This document shows positions 1 to 4,686 of a stretch of 10,092 nt of DNA, in pieces. This DNA comes from an uncultured Chitinophagaceae bacterium (GTDB lineage: Bacteria > Bacteroidota > Bacteroidia > Chitinophagales > Chitinophagaceae). Below the pieces are notes generated by a model, which did no database searches, was not told the DNA's origin, and was given only the letters and a program-made list of their open reading frames with translations. Numbering within the stretch: the stretch's first letter is position 1; every line of letters starts with the position of its first letter. The stretch spans positions 1 to 10,092 of the forward strand of contig CALCII010000007.1 of assembly GCA_937907395.1 (NCBI GenBank). The letters are read 5' to 3'. The translations under genes and the position numbers were made by a program.

Positions 1-1
1 T

Positions 2-103
2 TTGAAGGATGTGGATCCTGATCAGTTTACTCAGCAGTCTGGAAGCGATATTCAGTCGCCATCAACTAGCAGATTTGGTTTTAACCTCAATCTTACTTTC
101 TAA
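2..103 (+). CDS. C-terminal end of a TonB-dependent receptor (SusC-like) outer-membrane protein, partial
   Basis: An open frame runs in from the left edge and stops at TAA 101-103. Its 33 residues end in RFGFNLNLTF. An alternating aromatic/hydrophobic last strand ending in Phe is the usual C-terminus of outer-membrane beta-barrels, and the wording is typical of SusC/RagA-type TonB-dependent receptors in Bacteroidetes. Such proteins import large substrates across the outer membrane using TonB energy. Only the last strand is in the window, so the substrate and subfamily cannot be judged, and another beta-barrel family is possible. A 5-bp hairpin follows at 130-144 (CCTTG, 5-nt loop, CAAGG). It has no T-run, so I do not call it a terminator. 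Confidence 0.6.
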   Translation: MKDVDPDQFTQQSGSDIQSPSTSRFGFNLNLTF

Positions 104-158
104 ATAATTCAATACAAAAAGTATAGTACCCTTGTGTATCAAGGCTTTCAGCCGATTG

Positions 159-178
159 GGCAACAAATAGGCAACAAA
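159..178. repeat. Two tandem copies of GGCAACAAA, 11-nt period
   Basis: GGCAACAAA occurs at 159-167 and again at 170-178. The pair lies in the 120-nt gap between the receptor-like gene end and the nuclease gene, where gene content switches from a likely core or polysaccharide-type receptor to small accessory genes. Short direct repeats of this kind can be recombinase arm sites, but nothing else in the window supports that. The gap holds no ORF that I can support. Confidence 0.35.
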
Positions 179-223
179 GTTGAGTGAAACAAGGGAAAAC
201 TTGTAACAAAATAGTGCTTCTGA

Positions 224-718
224 TTAAAAGTCGTTGACTGTTTGGTACAGTCCTTTTCGATTCGACTTTGCAAATATATTGATTTGCTGAAAATCTGCTA
301 ACGCTTCACAATAATACCTGCTGTAAGGCTTTGCAAAGCCCTCCTTAATCATCAATTCATTTAAGCAAGTACCATCAGGAAGAAACACATAAGCCAGTGT
401 ACGGCCAAAAGAATCAATGCTATGAGGCTTTTCCAGTTGAATAGTTACAGACGTTCCAACTGGTGCAATGGAGTTCAGAAAATCCTTTGATTGTTTACCC
501 AACAATAAGAGAAGTTGGCCGGGTAAGTGTGTTTCTCTTTCATCCTGTTGCAGCTTTTTAGACCTTCTTATTTCAGGTGCATCAATGCCCAGGAAACGAA
601 TTTCTTCTTCCTGTTTGTTGAAAGGGTTCACTACAAACAAGCCATCCCCATCAACCACTTTAGTGATTTTGAGGTGTGTTTTGATTATTGCTTGTCCGTA
701 TGCTTTGAATTGCACCAT
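224..718 (-). CDS. Staphylococcal-nuclease-like (thermonuclease, SNase) protein
   Basis: This 164-residue protein matches the SNase fold family of Ca2+-dependent phosphodiesterases that cut DNA and RNA. The catalytic framework is visible in order: VVDGDG at 21-26, with the Ca-ligand aspartates D23 and D25; IRFLGIDAPE at 40-49, giving R41, D46 and E49, which correspond to R35, D40 and E43 of the S. aureus enzyme; and DSFGRTLAYVF at 102-112, giving R106, which corresponds to R87. A typical C-terminal helix region, NELMIKEGFAK, follows. Length is normal for a single SNase domain. There is no signal peptide, so the product is probably cytoplasmic, unlike the secreted prototype. The ATG at 716-718 is the only sensible start, with A-rich sequence before it. 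It is transcribed divergently from the gene at 810. SNase-like genes are frequent cargo of Bacteroidetes integrative elements (family knowledge), but whether this one is mobile is inference. Confidence 0.85.
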   Translation of the reverse strand: MVQFKAYGQAIIKTHLKITKVVDGDGLFVVNPFNKQEEEIRFLGIDAPEIRRSKKLQQDERETHLPGQLLLLLGKQSKDFLNSIAPVGTSVTIQLEKPHSIDSFGRTLAYVFLPDGTCLNELMIKEGFAKPYSRYYCEALADFQQINIFAKSNRKGLYQTVNDF

Positions 719-759
719 TTTTTACTGCGTAAACTGCTGTAAATCAATGTAATAGAATG

Positions 760-767
760 TAAATTTG
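760..767 (+). promoter_or_regulatory. Possible Bacteroidetes -7 promoter element for the gene at 810
   Basis: TAAATTTG matches the Bacteroidetes sigma-ABfr -7 consensus TAnnTTTG exactly and sits 42 nt before the ATG, inside the 91-nt divergent intergenic region. I see no clear -33 TTG at the expected distance, so this is a weak call. The leader just before the ATG is A-rich, with no Shine-Dalgarno sequence, as is common in this phylum. Confidence 0.3.
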
Positions 768-809
768 CTAAAGATATTTGAATTTTCAAACTCTTAAAAA
801 AATAGCAAA

Positions 810-1616
810 ATGGCAAGACAAACTGGTCTCGTTCGTTACTCCGGCACAATGGGCGGTGTACGACATTTCAAAATCAAAGGACTGCAAGGCGACTTTGCAG
901 GACTTGTAGGCGGTCCCAATGGTGACCAAATCTTAACTGCTCCCGAATTTGAACGTACTCGTGAAAACATGAACGAGTTCGGAGGCTGTGCAACAGCCGG
1001 TAAATCTGTTCGGGTTGCCCTCTCTCAAATCATTAAGCAAATGAGTGACCCTCAAATGACAGGTCGCCTAACTGCGATAATGAAAAAAATCAATCTGGAA
1101 GATCAGACTGAAGCAAGGGGTTACCGTGCAATTCTGATTTCGCAGCAAAGCCAGTACCTGAACGGATTTGCGTTTGACAAAAACGTGAGCTTGGAAGGTG
1201 TGTTTGTTGCTCCGTTTACTCTGTCCCACACTCCAGGTCGTGACAGTGGTACTTTAACCGTTCCTGCTTTTAACCCTGCAAACTTGGTGAATGCTCCTGC
1301 TGGTGCAACACATTTTCGCTTAATCCATGCTCTGGCTTGTGTATCGGATTTTGAGTACAATGACACTACTGGAGTTTACGAACCGATTGACGCAGCCAAT
1401 AATGAACTTTCAGACGTTCAGTATTCCGGCTACATTGATTTGTTCTCACCTGTTGCAACGTCAACTGTTGTAACTGCTACCCTGCCGGGTTCTCCAACCC
1501 TTACGGCAGATGCAAGTGTGTTGCAGTGTATCGGAATCGAGTTCTATCAGCAAGTTGGTTCCAACTATTACCTGTTCAACTCAGGTAATGCGTTGAAGAT
1601 TCAGGAGATTTTCTAA
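810..1616 (+). CDS. Conserved Bacteroidetes protein of unknown function (MARQTG-type family)
   Basis: This encodes 268 residues. The N-terminus MARQTGLVRYSGTMGGVRHF, followed by a segment around residues 36-64 with PNGDQI, FERTREN and FGGCATAGK, recalls a recurrent Bacteroidetes family that usually begins MARQ.G, continues with a short beta segment, and carries an F.RTREN..EF motif. I know of no assigned function. The rest (about 120-268) is rich in beta-prone, Thr/Ser/Pro segments and ends in KIQEIF. No signal peptide, membrane helix or catalytic motif is visible, so a cytoplasmic or structural, assembly-type protein is as plausible as anything else. It is a single-gene unit, with a divergent neighbour upstream and a strong intrinsic terminator 23 nt after the stop. 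Its Phe/Gly/Thr-rich beta composition would also fit a particle component, but that is speculation. I am confident it is coding and cannot assign a function. Confidence 0.85.
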   Translation: MARQTGLVRYSGTMGGVRHFKIKGLQGDFAGLVGGPNGDQILTAPEFERTRENMNEFGGCATAGKSVRVALSQIIKQMSDPQMTGRLTAIMKKINLEDQTEARGYRAILISQQSQYLNGFAFDKNVSLEGVFVAPFTLSHTPGRDSGTLTVPAFNPANLVNAPAGATHFRLIHALACVSDFEYNDTTGVYEPIDAANNELSDVQYSGYIDLFSPVATSTVVTATLPGSPTLTADASVLQCIGIEFYQQVGSNYYLFNSGNALKIQEIF

Positions 1617-1639
1617 GGATTGAATTATCTGCTCCATTG

Positions 1640-1669
1640 AAAAAGCCTCGGTTCATCCGGGGCTTTTTT
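1640..1669 (+). terminator. Intrinsic terminator after the gene at 810
   Basis: A 12-bp stem (1640-1651 with 1657-1668, one T:G wobble) encloses the loop TTCAT. The GC core GCC.CGG/CCG.GGC is followed by a run of T at 1664-1669. It lies 23 nt after the stop codon. The A-run on the left makes it potentially bidirectional. A second perfect hairpin, TTGGCA-TAGC-TGCCAA at 1671-1686, follows immediately. Confidence 0.88.
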
Positions 1670-1765
1670 GTTGGCATAGCTGCCAATATTTTACGCTAAG
1701 AGGCGAATCATCTTGCCTTCATCCTTGCTTCATGGTCGGGATAAAGGCGAAACAGGCGGAAGCGA

Positions 1766-2191
1766 TTAACGCCTCCGCATGAACTTGTAAAACACTGCCC
1801 TTTTTGCATCAGCTATAAGAAGCAAGTTTTGCTTGTATAGCTTTTCAAGCTGCTGCAACTTTTGAAGGTCGGAAACCATTTTTTGCTCCTTTGGTTCGTT
1901 GCCGATTGCCTGGGCTGCTGCCTCTGCAAAAATCTTTCTAAAATCATTGATGCGTAAAAATGGAATGACTGAACCGCACAAGTGAGGGTGAAAGGCTTTA
2001 GACTGCCATAAACCGAAACAAAGCCAATAGTAACGCTTCATCTCTTCTTCGCTTTCACATGACATTACAAAACAGTTGGCGGTTGGTTGCTCCAGAGGCT
2101 TACCACTATTTAAGCCTTTACAGAGAATGAAAAATGAGTGCTGAGAAACTTCATTTTTGAGGCTGTACGTTTGAATTTTTGCTGACTCCAT
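1766..2191 (-). CDS. Hypothetical protein resembling the DUF6943 family
   Basis: This encodes 141 residues, starting at ATG 2189-2191 and ending MRRR-TAA. The segment HSFFILCKGLNSGKPLEQP at about 18-36, then NCFVMSC, then LWQSKAFHPHLCGSVIPFL around 61-79, recalls the DUF6943 family of Bacteroidetes accessory proteins, which has no known function. This is recognition by eye, not a search. The C-terminal third is a charged helix (DLQKLQQLEKLYKQN) with coiled-coil character and a basic tail, RRR. No signal peptide or membrane helix is seen. It stands alone on the minus strand, convergent with the gene at 810, and an A-rich, structured region lies upstream. Relatives I associate with this family tend to occur in mobile elements, which would fit the neighbourhood. 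Confidence 0.7.
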   Translation of the reverse strand: MESAKIQTYSLKNEVSQHSFFILCKGLNSGKPLEQPTANCFVMSCESEEEMKRYYWLCFGLWQSKAFHPHLCGSVIPFLRINDFRKIFAEAAAQAIGNEPKEQKMVSDLQKLQQLEKLYKQNLLLIADAKRAVFYKFMRRR

Positions 2192-2522
2192 ACACGTAGG
2201 GATTTAAAATTTTGCTCCGCTACGCTTCGCACACATTTTTAAAAGAAAACAGAAAAAAAACCGGAAAAAAAAAGAAAAAAGAAAGCCATTTGACAGGGCG
2301 GCAAGGGCAAAAAACCAAAAGGAAACGGAATAAATGATAGCCTTGTGCGTTGGCCTTGTGTTTATGCCGTAGTCTTTTGGTTTTTTATCAGCGTGGGCTT
2401 GTGCGTGCCGCCCTAACTTTGCTGCCTTTTTTATTTTTTAAAAGTGGGCTTCCAAAATATTTTTTGATAAAAAGTGATTTTTCCTCAAAACCGACATATT
2501 TATAATAAACAACTTTATAATT
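2192..2522. other. 331-nt gap without a gene: A-rich tract plus nested inverted repeat
   Basis: No supportable gene. From the left the gap holds a GC-rich word, CGCTTCGCACA (2223-2233), whose reverse complement recurs at 3341-3351. Next come long A-runs at about 2240-2285, then the nested inverted repeat at 2295-2414, then an AT-rich leader for the small ORF at 2523. It also carries CTTGTGCGTTGGC at 2342-2354, which is repeated exactly at 3643-3655. Confidence 0.6.
2295..2414. repeat. Nested perfect inverted repeats (9 bp outer, 13 bp inner)
   Basis: Outer arms are AGGGCGGCA (2295-2303) and TGCCGCCCT (2406-2414). Inner arms are AAAAAACCAAAAG (2309-2321) and CTTTTGGTTTTTT (2374-2386). Both are perfect complements in the correct nesting order, with 5 nt between arms on the left and 19 nt on the right, so a single folded structure of about 120 nt is possible. 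No T-run follows, so it is not a simple terminator. It could be a structured RNA or a single-strand DNA landmark. Confidence 0.7.
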
Positions 2523-2738
2523 ATGGTTTACAATTACAACAAACAATCAATCCTAACTCCATTGGAGAACGGACAACCTCACATTTTTGAGGAATTAAAA
2601 AGGACTATGCAAGACCAAATCAATGAAGGTCATCAAATCAAAATCACCAATCAGATTGAAGGATTTCCATTAGAGGATGAAGTATTACTCAGATCCATTC
2701 AGGAGGTAGATACCTGGTTTGAAGGATACGGATTTTAG
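2523..2738 (+). CDS. Small hypothetical protein, 71 aa
   Basis: The ATG at 2523 is preceded by an AT-rich leader (TTTATAAT). The product is acidic and mostly helical, with no membrane segment, Cys pair or signal peptide. Its most distinctive parts are FEELKRTMQDQINEGHQIKI in the middle and EVDTWFEGYGF at the end. I do not recognise the family. The balanced, non-repetitive amino-acid composition and the start and stop positions argue for a real gene. Its isolation between structured non-coding blocks, and the absence of any partner, argue for caution. A toxin/antitoxin or regulatory role cannot be inferred from what is visible. Confidence 0.5.
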   Translation: MVYNYNKQSILTPLENGQPHIFEELKRTMQDQINEGHQIKITNQIEGFPLEDEVLLRSIQEVDTWFEGYGF

Positions 2739-2865
2739 TGGGTCGGCAATGGGGTAAACAAGTCGCAGAAAAAATAAAGCATACCGATTTCAACTGTGCG
2801 GTGGGTCAAGGGCAAATGCAATGACGCAACGGAGTGAAGCAAAACGGGTTGGCGGCTTGGAGTGG

Positions 2866-2952
2866 CATGAGCAATTTGCTTAGAAGCATTGGGGGCTTTT
2901 GTAAATTACCAAACACAAAAGCCATTGCAGCGTGGGCTAAGCAAATGCCATG
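2866..2952. repeat. Nested inverted repeat (16 bp outer with two bulges, 9 bp inner)
   Basis: Outer arms are 2866-2883 and 2937-2952. ATTTGCTTAG pairs perfectly with CTAAGCAAAT, then GC and CATG pair beyond two single-A bulges (2870, 2873). Inner arms GGCTTTTGT (2894-2902) and ACAAAAGCC (2915-2923) pair perfectly around a 12-nt loop. A smaller stem follows, CACGG.AAAGC at 2954-2963 with 3000-3011, enclosing the hairpin TGCG-AAA-CGCA at 2978-2988. Confidence 0.7.
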
Positions 2953-3021
2953 ACACGGAAAGCCAGTGCGGTTGATTTGCGAAACGCAGAGAAGGAATTG
3001 CTTTTGCCGTGCGGTGCTGAG

Positions 3022-3130
3022 GTGAGTGAAATGAACGTAGACGAAATGAAGTGAAGGATAGTGTAGTGAATGAAGAGAAACGGAATGAACGAAACGCCTG
3101 AACGAAATGGAGGCGAAGAGAATGAACTGA
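3022..3130 (+). repeat. Purine-rich tract of degenerate short repeats
   Basis: The plus strand is almost entirely A/G with scattered T and very little C. It is built from variants such as GAAATGAA, GAATGAA and GAACGAAA at irregular spacing. The compositional skew and repetitiveness differ from every gene in the window. I associate similar tracts with Bacteroidetes mobile elements, but that is memory, not a search. Confidence 0.5.
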
Positions 3131-3193
3131 CCGCAAGCACATGGCCATAAAACAAATCATGCTTTATTTATTCTGCACCGCTGAAAGGGTGGC

Positions 3194-3219
3194 GGGGTGT
3201 AGGGGTTCTTCGGGTGGGG
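3194..3219 (+). other. Canonical G-quadruplex motif
   Basis: Four G-runs (3194-3197, 3202-3205, 3212-3214, 3216-3219) are separated by loops of 4, 6 and 1 nt. This meets the standard G3+N1-7 rule on the plus strand. It lies just before the palindrome at 3243-3260 and the large stem at 3275-3379. Confidence 0.6.
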
Positions 3220-3242
3220 TGCGTTGGCAAAAAGCACGGCTA

Positions 3243-3260
3243 CACTTTTGATAAAAAGTG
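3243..3260. repeat. Palindrome CACTTTT-GATA-AAAAGTG
   Basis: Perfect 7-bp arms surround the tetranucleotide GATA. The right-hand 15 nt (TTTTGATAAAAAGTG, 3246-3260) recur exactly at 2462-2476, upstream of the small ORF at 2523. It could be a repeated protein-binding site or a shared remnant. Confidence 0.55.
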
Positions 3261-3274
3261 CTATGGTGTTGGCT

Positions 3275-3379
3275 ACTTAACATAATGGCGACTTATGTGA
3301 CAGCCACTGCGTTGGGATGCTTGCATAAGCGTGGGGTGGCTGTGCGAAGCGAACACATAAGACCGCATTATGTTTAAGT
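3275..3379. repeat. Large nested inverted repeat, cruciform candidate
   Basis: Four successive helices pair in order: ACTTAA with TTTAAGT (one extra T), CATAATG (3281-3287) with CATTATG (3366-3372), CTTATGTG (3292-3299) with CACATAAG (3354-3361), and ACAGCCAC (3300-3307) with GTGGCTGT (3336-3343). The third and fourth helices are separated by a 10-nt bulge, GCGAAGCGAA, on the right side only, and the second and third by a 4x4 internal loop. The apical 28 nt contain a further hairpin, ATGCTT-GCAT-AAGCGT (3318-3333). About 29 base pairs in the right nesting order is far beyond what chance readily gives in 105 nt. Confidence 0.8.
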
Positions 3380-3441
3380 ATGCTTCCGCCAATTTTTATA
3401 CTGGCATAAGCGGAACGGTGGCGGTGGTTGGAGTGAAGCGT

Positions 3442-3561
3442 CTTTTTGTTGCTATGCTTGGGTTGGCTTGGCTCTTTGGCTGTGTAGCCCCGCTGAAAAG
3501 CGGGATAAACTCCGCGGAACAGGCAATGTGCCAAAAGCTTGGGGAGCATAGCCACAAAAAG
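3442..3561. repeat. 17-bp inverted repeat enclosing a GNRA-type hairpin
   Basis: CTTTTTGTTGCTATGCT (3442-3458) and AGCATAGCCACAAAAAG (3545-3561) pair at 16 of 17 positions. Inside lie the hairpin CCCGCT-GAAA-AGCGGG (3489-3504), which has a GNRA-class tetraloop favoured in RNA, and the short stem GGCA-ATG-TGCC (3522-3532). The tetraloop suggests function as RNA rather than as DNA. Confidence 0.7.
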
Positions 3562-3594
3562 TATGACAGTTAAAAAATGGCGGCAACACCATAG

Positions 3595-3634
3595 ATGCAG
3601 TGGAAGGGCTGGCATTGTGGGTTAGCCACTGCAT
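3595..3634. repeat. 9-bp perfect inverted repeat
   Basis: ATGCAGTGG (3595-3603) and CCACTGCAT (3626-3634) pair perfectly around 22 nt. The word AGCCACTGC of the right arm also occurs in the stem at 3302-3310, so alternative pairing between the two structures is possible. CTTGTGCGTTGGC follows at 3643-3655. Confidence 0.6.
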
Positions 3635-3767
3635 TAGCCGTGCTTGTGCGTTGGCTGGCTGGGGTCATTAATTAATTTGTCAGGAACGAACACCGCTTTC
3701 TTCTGCTTTAAGGATTAAAGCGGAAACTCAGCCGATGCAGATGTAACGAAATATACTGTCGCAGGTA

Positions 3768-4136
3768 TTAAACTTTTATTCTTTGTATTCTTACCGCATT
3801 TAGTATTGCCAGCAAAGCAACACCAACATCTGCAATTACAGCTTCCCATAAAGTAGCAACACCACCTGCACCAAGGATCAATACAAATATTTTAACGGTC
3901 ATGGCCATAATGATATTTTGCCAAACAATGCTCCGTGTTATCTTTCCAATTTTAATTGCAGAAACAATTTTATGCGGCTGGTCATTCTGAATTAATACAT
4001 CAGCGGTTTCAATAGTGGCATCACTTCCTAAACCACCCATCGCAATTCCTGCATCGCTTAAAGCCACAACAAGTGCGTCATTCACACTGTCACCTAAACA
4101 AAATGTTTCATTTTTATACTTAGCAGATTTTACCAT
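3768..4136 (-). pseudogene. C-terminal fragment of a second P1B-type heavy-metal ATPase
   Basis: The 122 codons correspond to the last fifth of a Zn/Cd-type P-type ATPase: the hinge of the HAD domain and the last two membrane helices, ending in AVRIQRIKV. By eye about three quarters of the residues are identical to the C-terminus of the full ATPase at 5551-7551, but the DNA has diverged clearly, so it is an older paralogue rather than a fresh duplicate. Everything upstream is gone: CPC, DKTGT and the ATP-binding HP motif. The near-invariant hinge GDGxNDxP is changed to GDSVNDAL. The frame is still open, and its ATG (4134-4136) overlaps the TGA of the upstream NTPase gene as TGATG, a layout that permits coupled translation. 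It cannot be a working pump. It is most likely a relic, or possibly a small membrane protein that is still expressed. Confidence 0.8.
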
Positions 4137-4684
4137 CACAGATTTTGAAGAATGAAATCCACTCTTTCTTCCGGCGGTAATACAGGAACAAATTCTACAG
4201 GACACGGAAACCGCTTATATACATCAATAATTAAATGGTGTATCCGGATTTGTTCCTCTTCATCTTCCAATCTTGCATAATCGTTAATCAACGGTAAACG
4301 GTCTAAAATAAACACTTTCTGATAACAAAATGTATTGCACATTTTTATCAGGCGATCGTCATATTTCAACCCCAAAAATTCATAATAAGCCATTGCATCC
4401 GGCAAGGCTCTGTCCAAAAAAGTAATTTTATTTATATCCAACTTTGATTCTTCTTCAATCTGAAGATTGAGAACTTGTAATTGAAATTGCTCTTTGTTTG
4501 CTCTTATTTCTTCAACTGTCCGCCCCTTTATTTTTTGAGTATCTATGTAATGTCTTGCCTGTTCAAGCGTAGTAGCATATCCCCGTGCAGCAAGTAATTC
4601 GATAACTGTCGTCTTTCCTGTACAAGGTCCTCCAGTGACTACATACCAGTTGGTTTTTATTTCCTTATGATTAACATTATTCAT
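4136..4684 (-). CDS. P-loop NTPase (AAA_28-like predicted ATPase/kinase)
   Basis: This encodes 182 residues and looks complete. Walker A is TGGPCTGKTT at 17-26, with K24 and T25 as phosphate and Mg ligands. A hydrophobic strand ending in an acidic residue, ITFLDRALPDAMAYY (87-101), supplies the Walker B-like position. R129, in the ILDRLPLINDYARLEDEEEQ region (126-145), could be the lid arginine. The layout fits the AAA_28 group of small predicted ATPases related to nucleoside/nucleotide kinases; the substrate is unknown. The ATG at 4682-4684 lies 2 nt after the final stop of the decayed membrane-protein relic upstream, and its stop overlaps the start of the ATPase fragment. It therefore sits in a tight operon-like string and is the only intact gene between the two ATPase C-termini. 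A link to metal resistance is not shown by sequence and rests only on position. Confidence 0.8.
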   Translation of the reverse strand: MNNVNHKEIKTNWYVVTGGPCTGKTTVIELLAARGYATTLEQARHYIDTQKIKGRTVEEIRANKEQFQLQVLNLQIEEESKLDINKITFLDRALPDAMAYYEFLGLKYDDRLIKMCNTFCYQKVFILDRLPLINDYARLEDEEEQIRIHHLIIDVYKRFPCPVEFVPVLPPEERVDFILQNL

Positions 4685-4686
4685 AT

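Larger units (their letters stand above)
2765..3176. repeat. Segment bounded by an 18-nt near-perfect inverted repeat
   Basis: 2765-2782 (GCAGAAAAAATAAAGCAT) and 3159-3176 (ATGCTTTATTTATTCTGC) are reverse complements at 17 of 18 positions. They face each other across 376 nt and enclose the nested stem at 2866-2952 and the purine tract. The layout resembles either the closing helix of a large folded RNA or the terminal inverted repeats of a small non-autonomous element. I see no flanking target-site duplication, which weakens the second reading. Confidence 0.55.
2739..3767. other. 1.03-kb region without a convincing gene, dense in inverted repeats
   Basis: Short ORFs exist on both strands, but all run through inverted or purine repeats and look like chance. 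The DNA is visibly GC-richer than the flanking genes; for example, 3181-3240 is about 63% GC. It contains a bounding inverted repeat (2765-2782 with 3159-3176), a nested stem (2866-2952), a purine-rich repeat tract (about 3022-3130), a G-quadruplex motif (3194-3219), large stems (3275-3379, 3442-3561, 3595-3634), and a small hairpin at 3705-3721 (GCTTTAA, GGA, TTAAAGC). Such density suggests a structured RNA, a transfer or replication locus, or a mobile element carrying no gene of its own. Confidence 0.65.

Noticed and set aside
2240..2285. A-rich tract as a terminator
   Set aside because: The A-runs are not preceded or followed by a GC-rich hairpin in an orientation that would make a T-run after a stem for either flanking gene.
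2906..3160. Two minus-strand ORFs rich in Phe, Ser and Arg
   Set aside because: They are the complement of the purine-rich repeat tract, so the skewed composition alone explains the open frames.
3275..3379. Integron attC site
   Set aside because: The fold and words such as GCGTTGGG are suggestive, but the required core sites (RYYYAAC and GTTRRRY) are not both present in the right places, and no integron integrase or cassette structure is visible.
3370..3573. 67-codon plus-strand ORF with a hydrophobic centre and lipoprotein-like Cys
   Set aside because: It begins inside the right arm of the 3275-3379 stem and runs through the 3442-3561 inverted repeat and the GNRA hairpin. The composition follows the repeats, and an overlapping minus-strand ORF is equally open. 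Not supported as a gene.
3277..3615. 112-codon minus-strand ORF rich in His, Ser and Pro
   Set aside because: Low-complexity translation of the same inverted-repeat region, with no recognisable domain and no plausible leader.
4137..4205. Upstream extension of the ATPase-fragment frame into the NTPase gene
   Set aside because: It is out of frame with the well-supported NTPase coding sequence, and the Cys/Ser-rich translation has no ATPase similarity. Homology starts only around the TGATG overlap.
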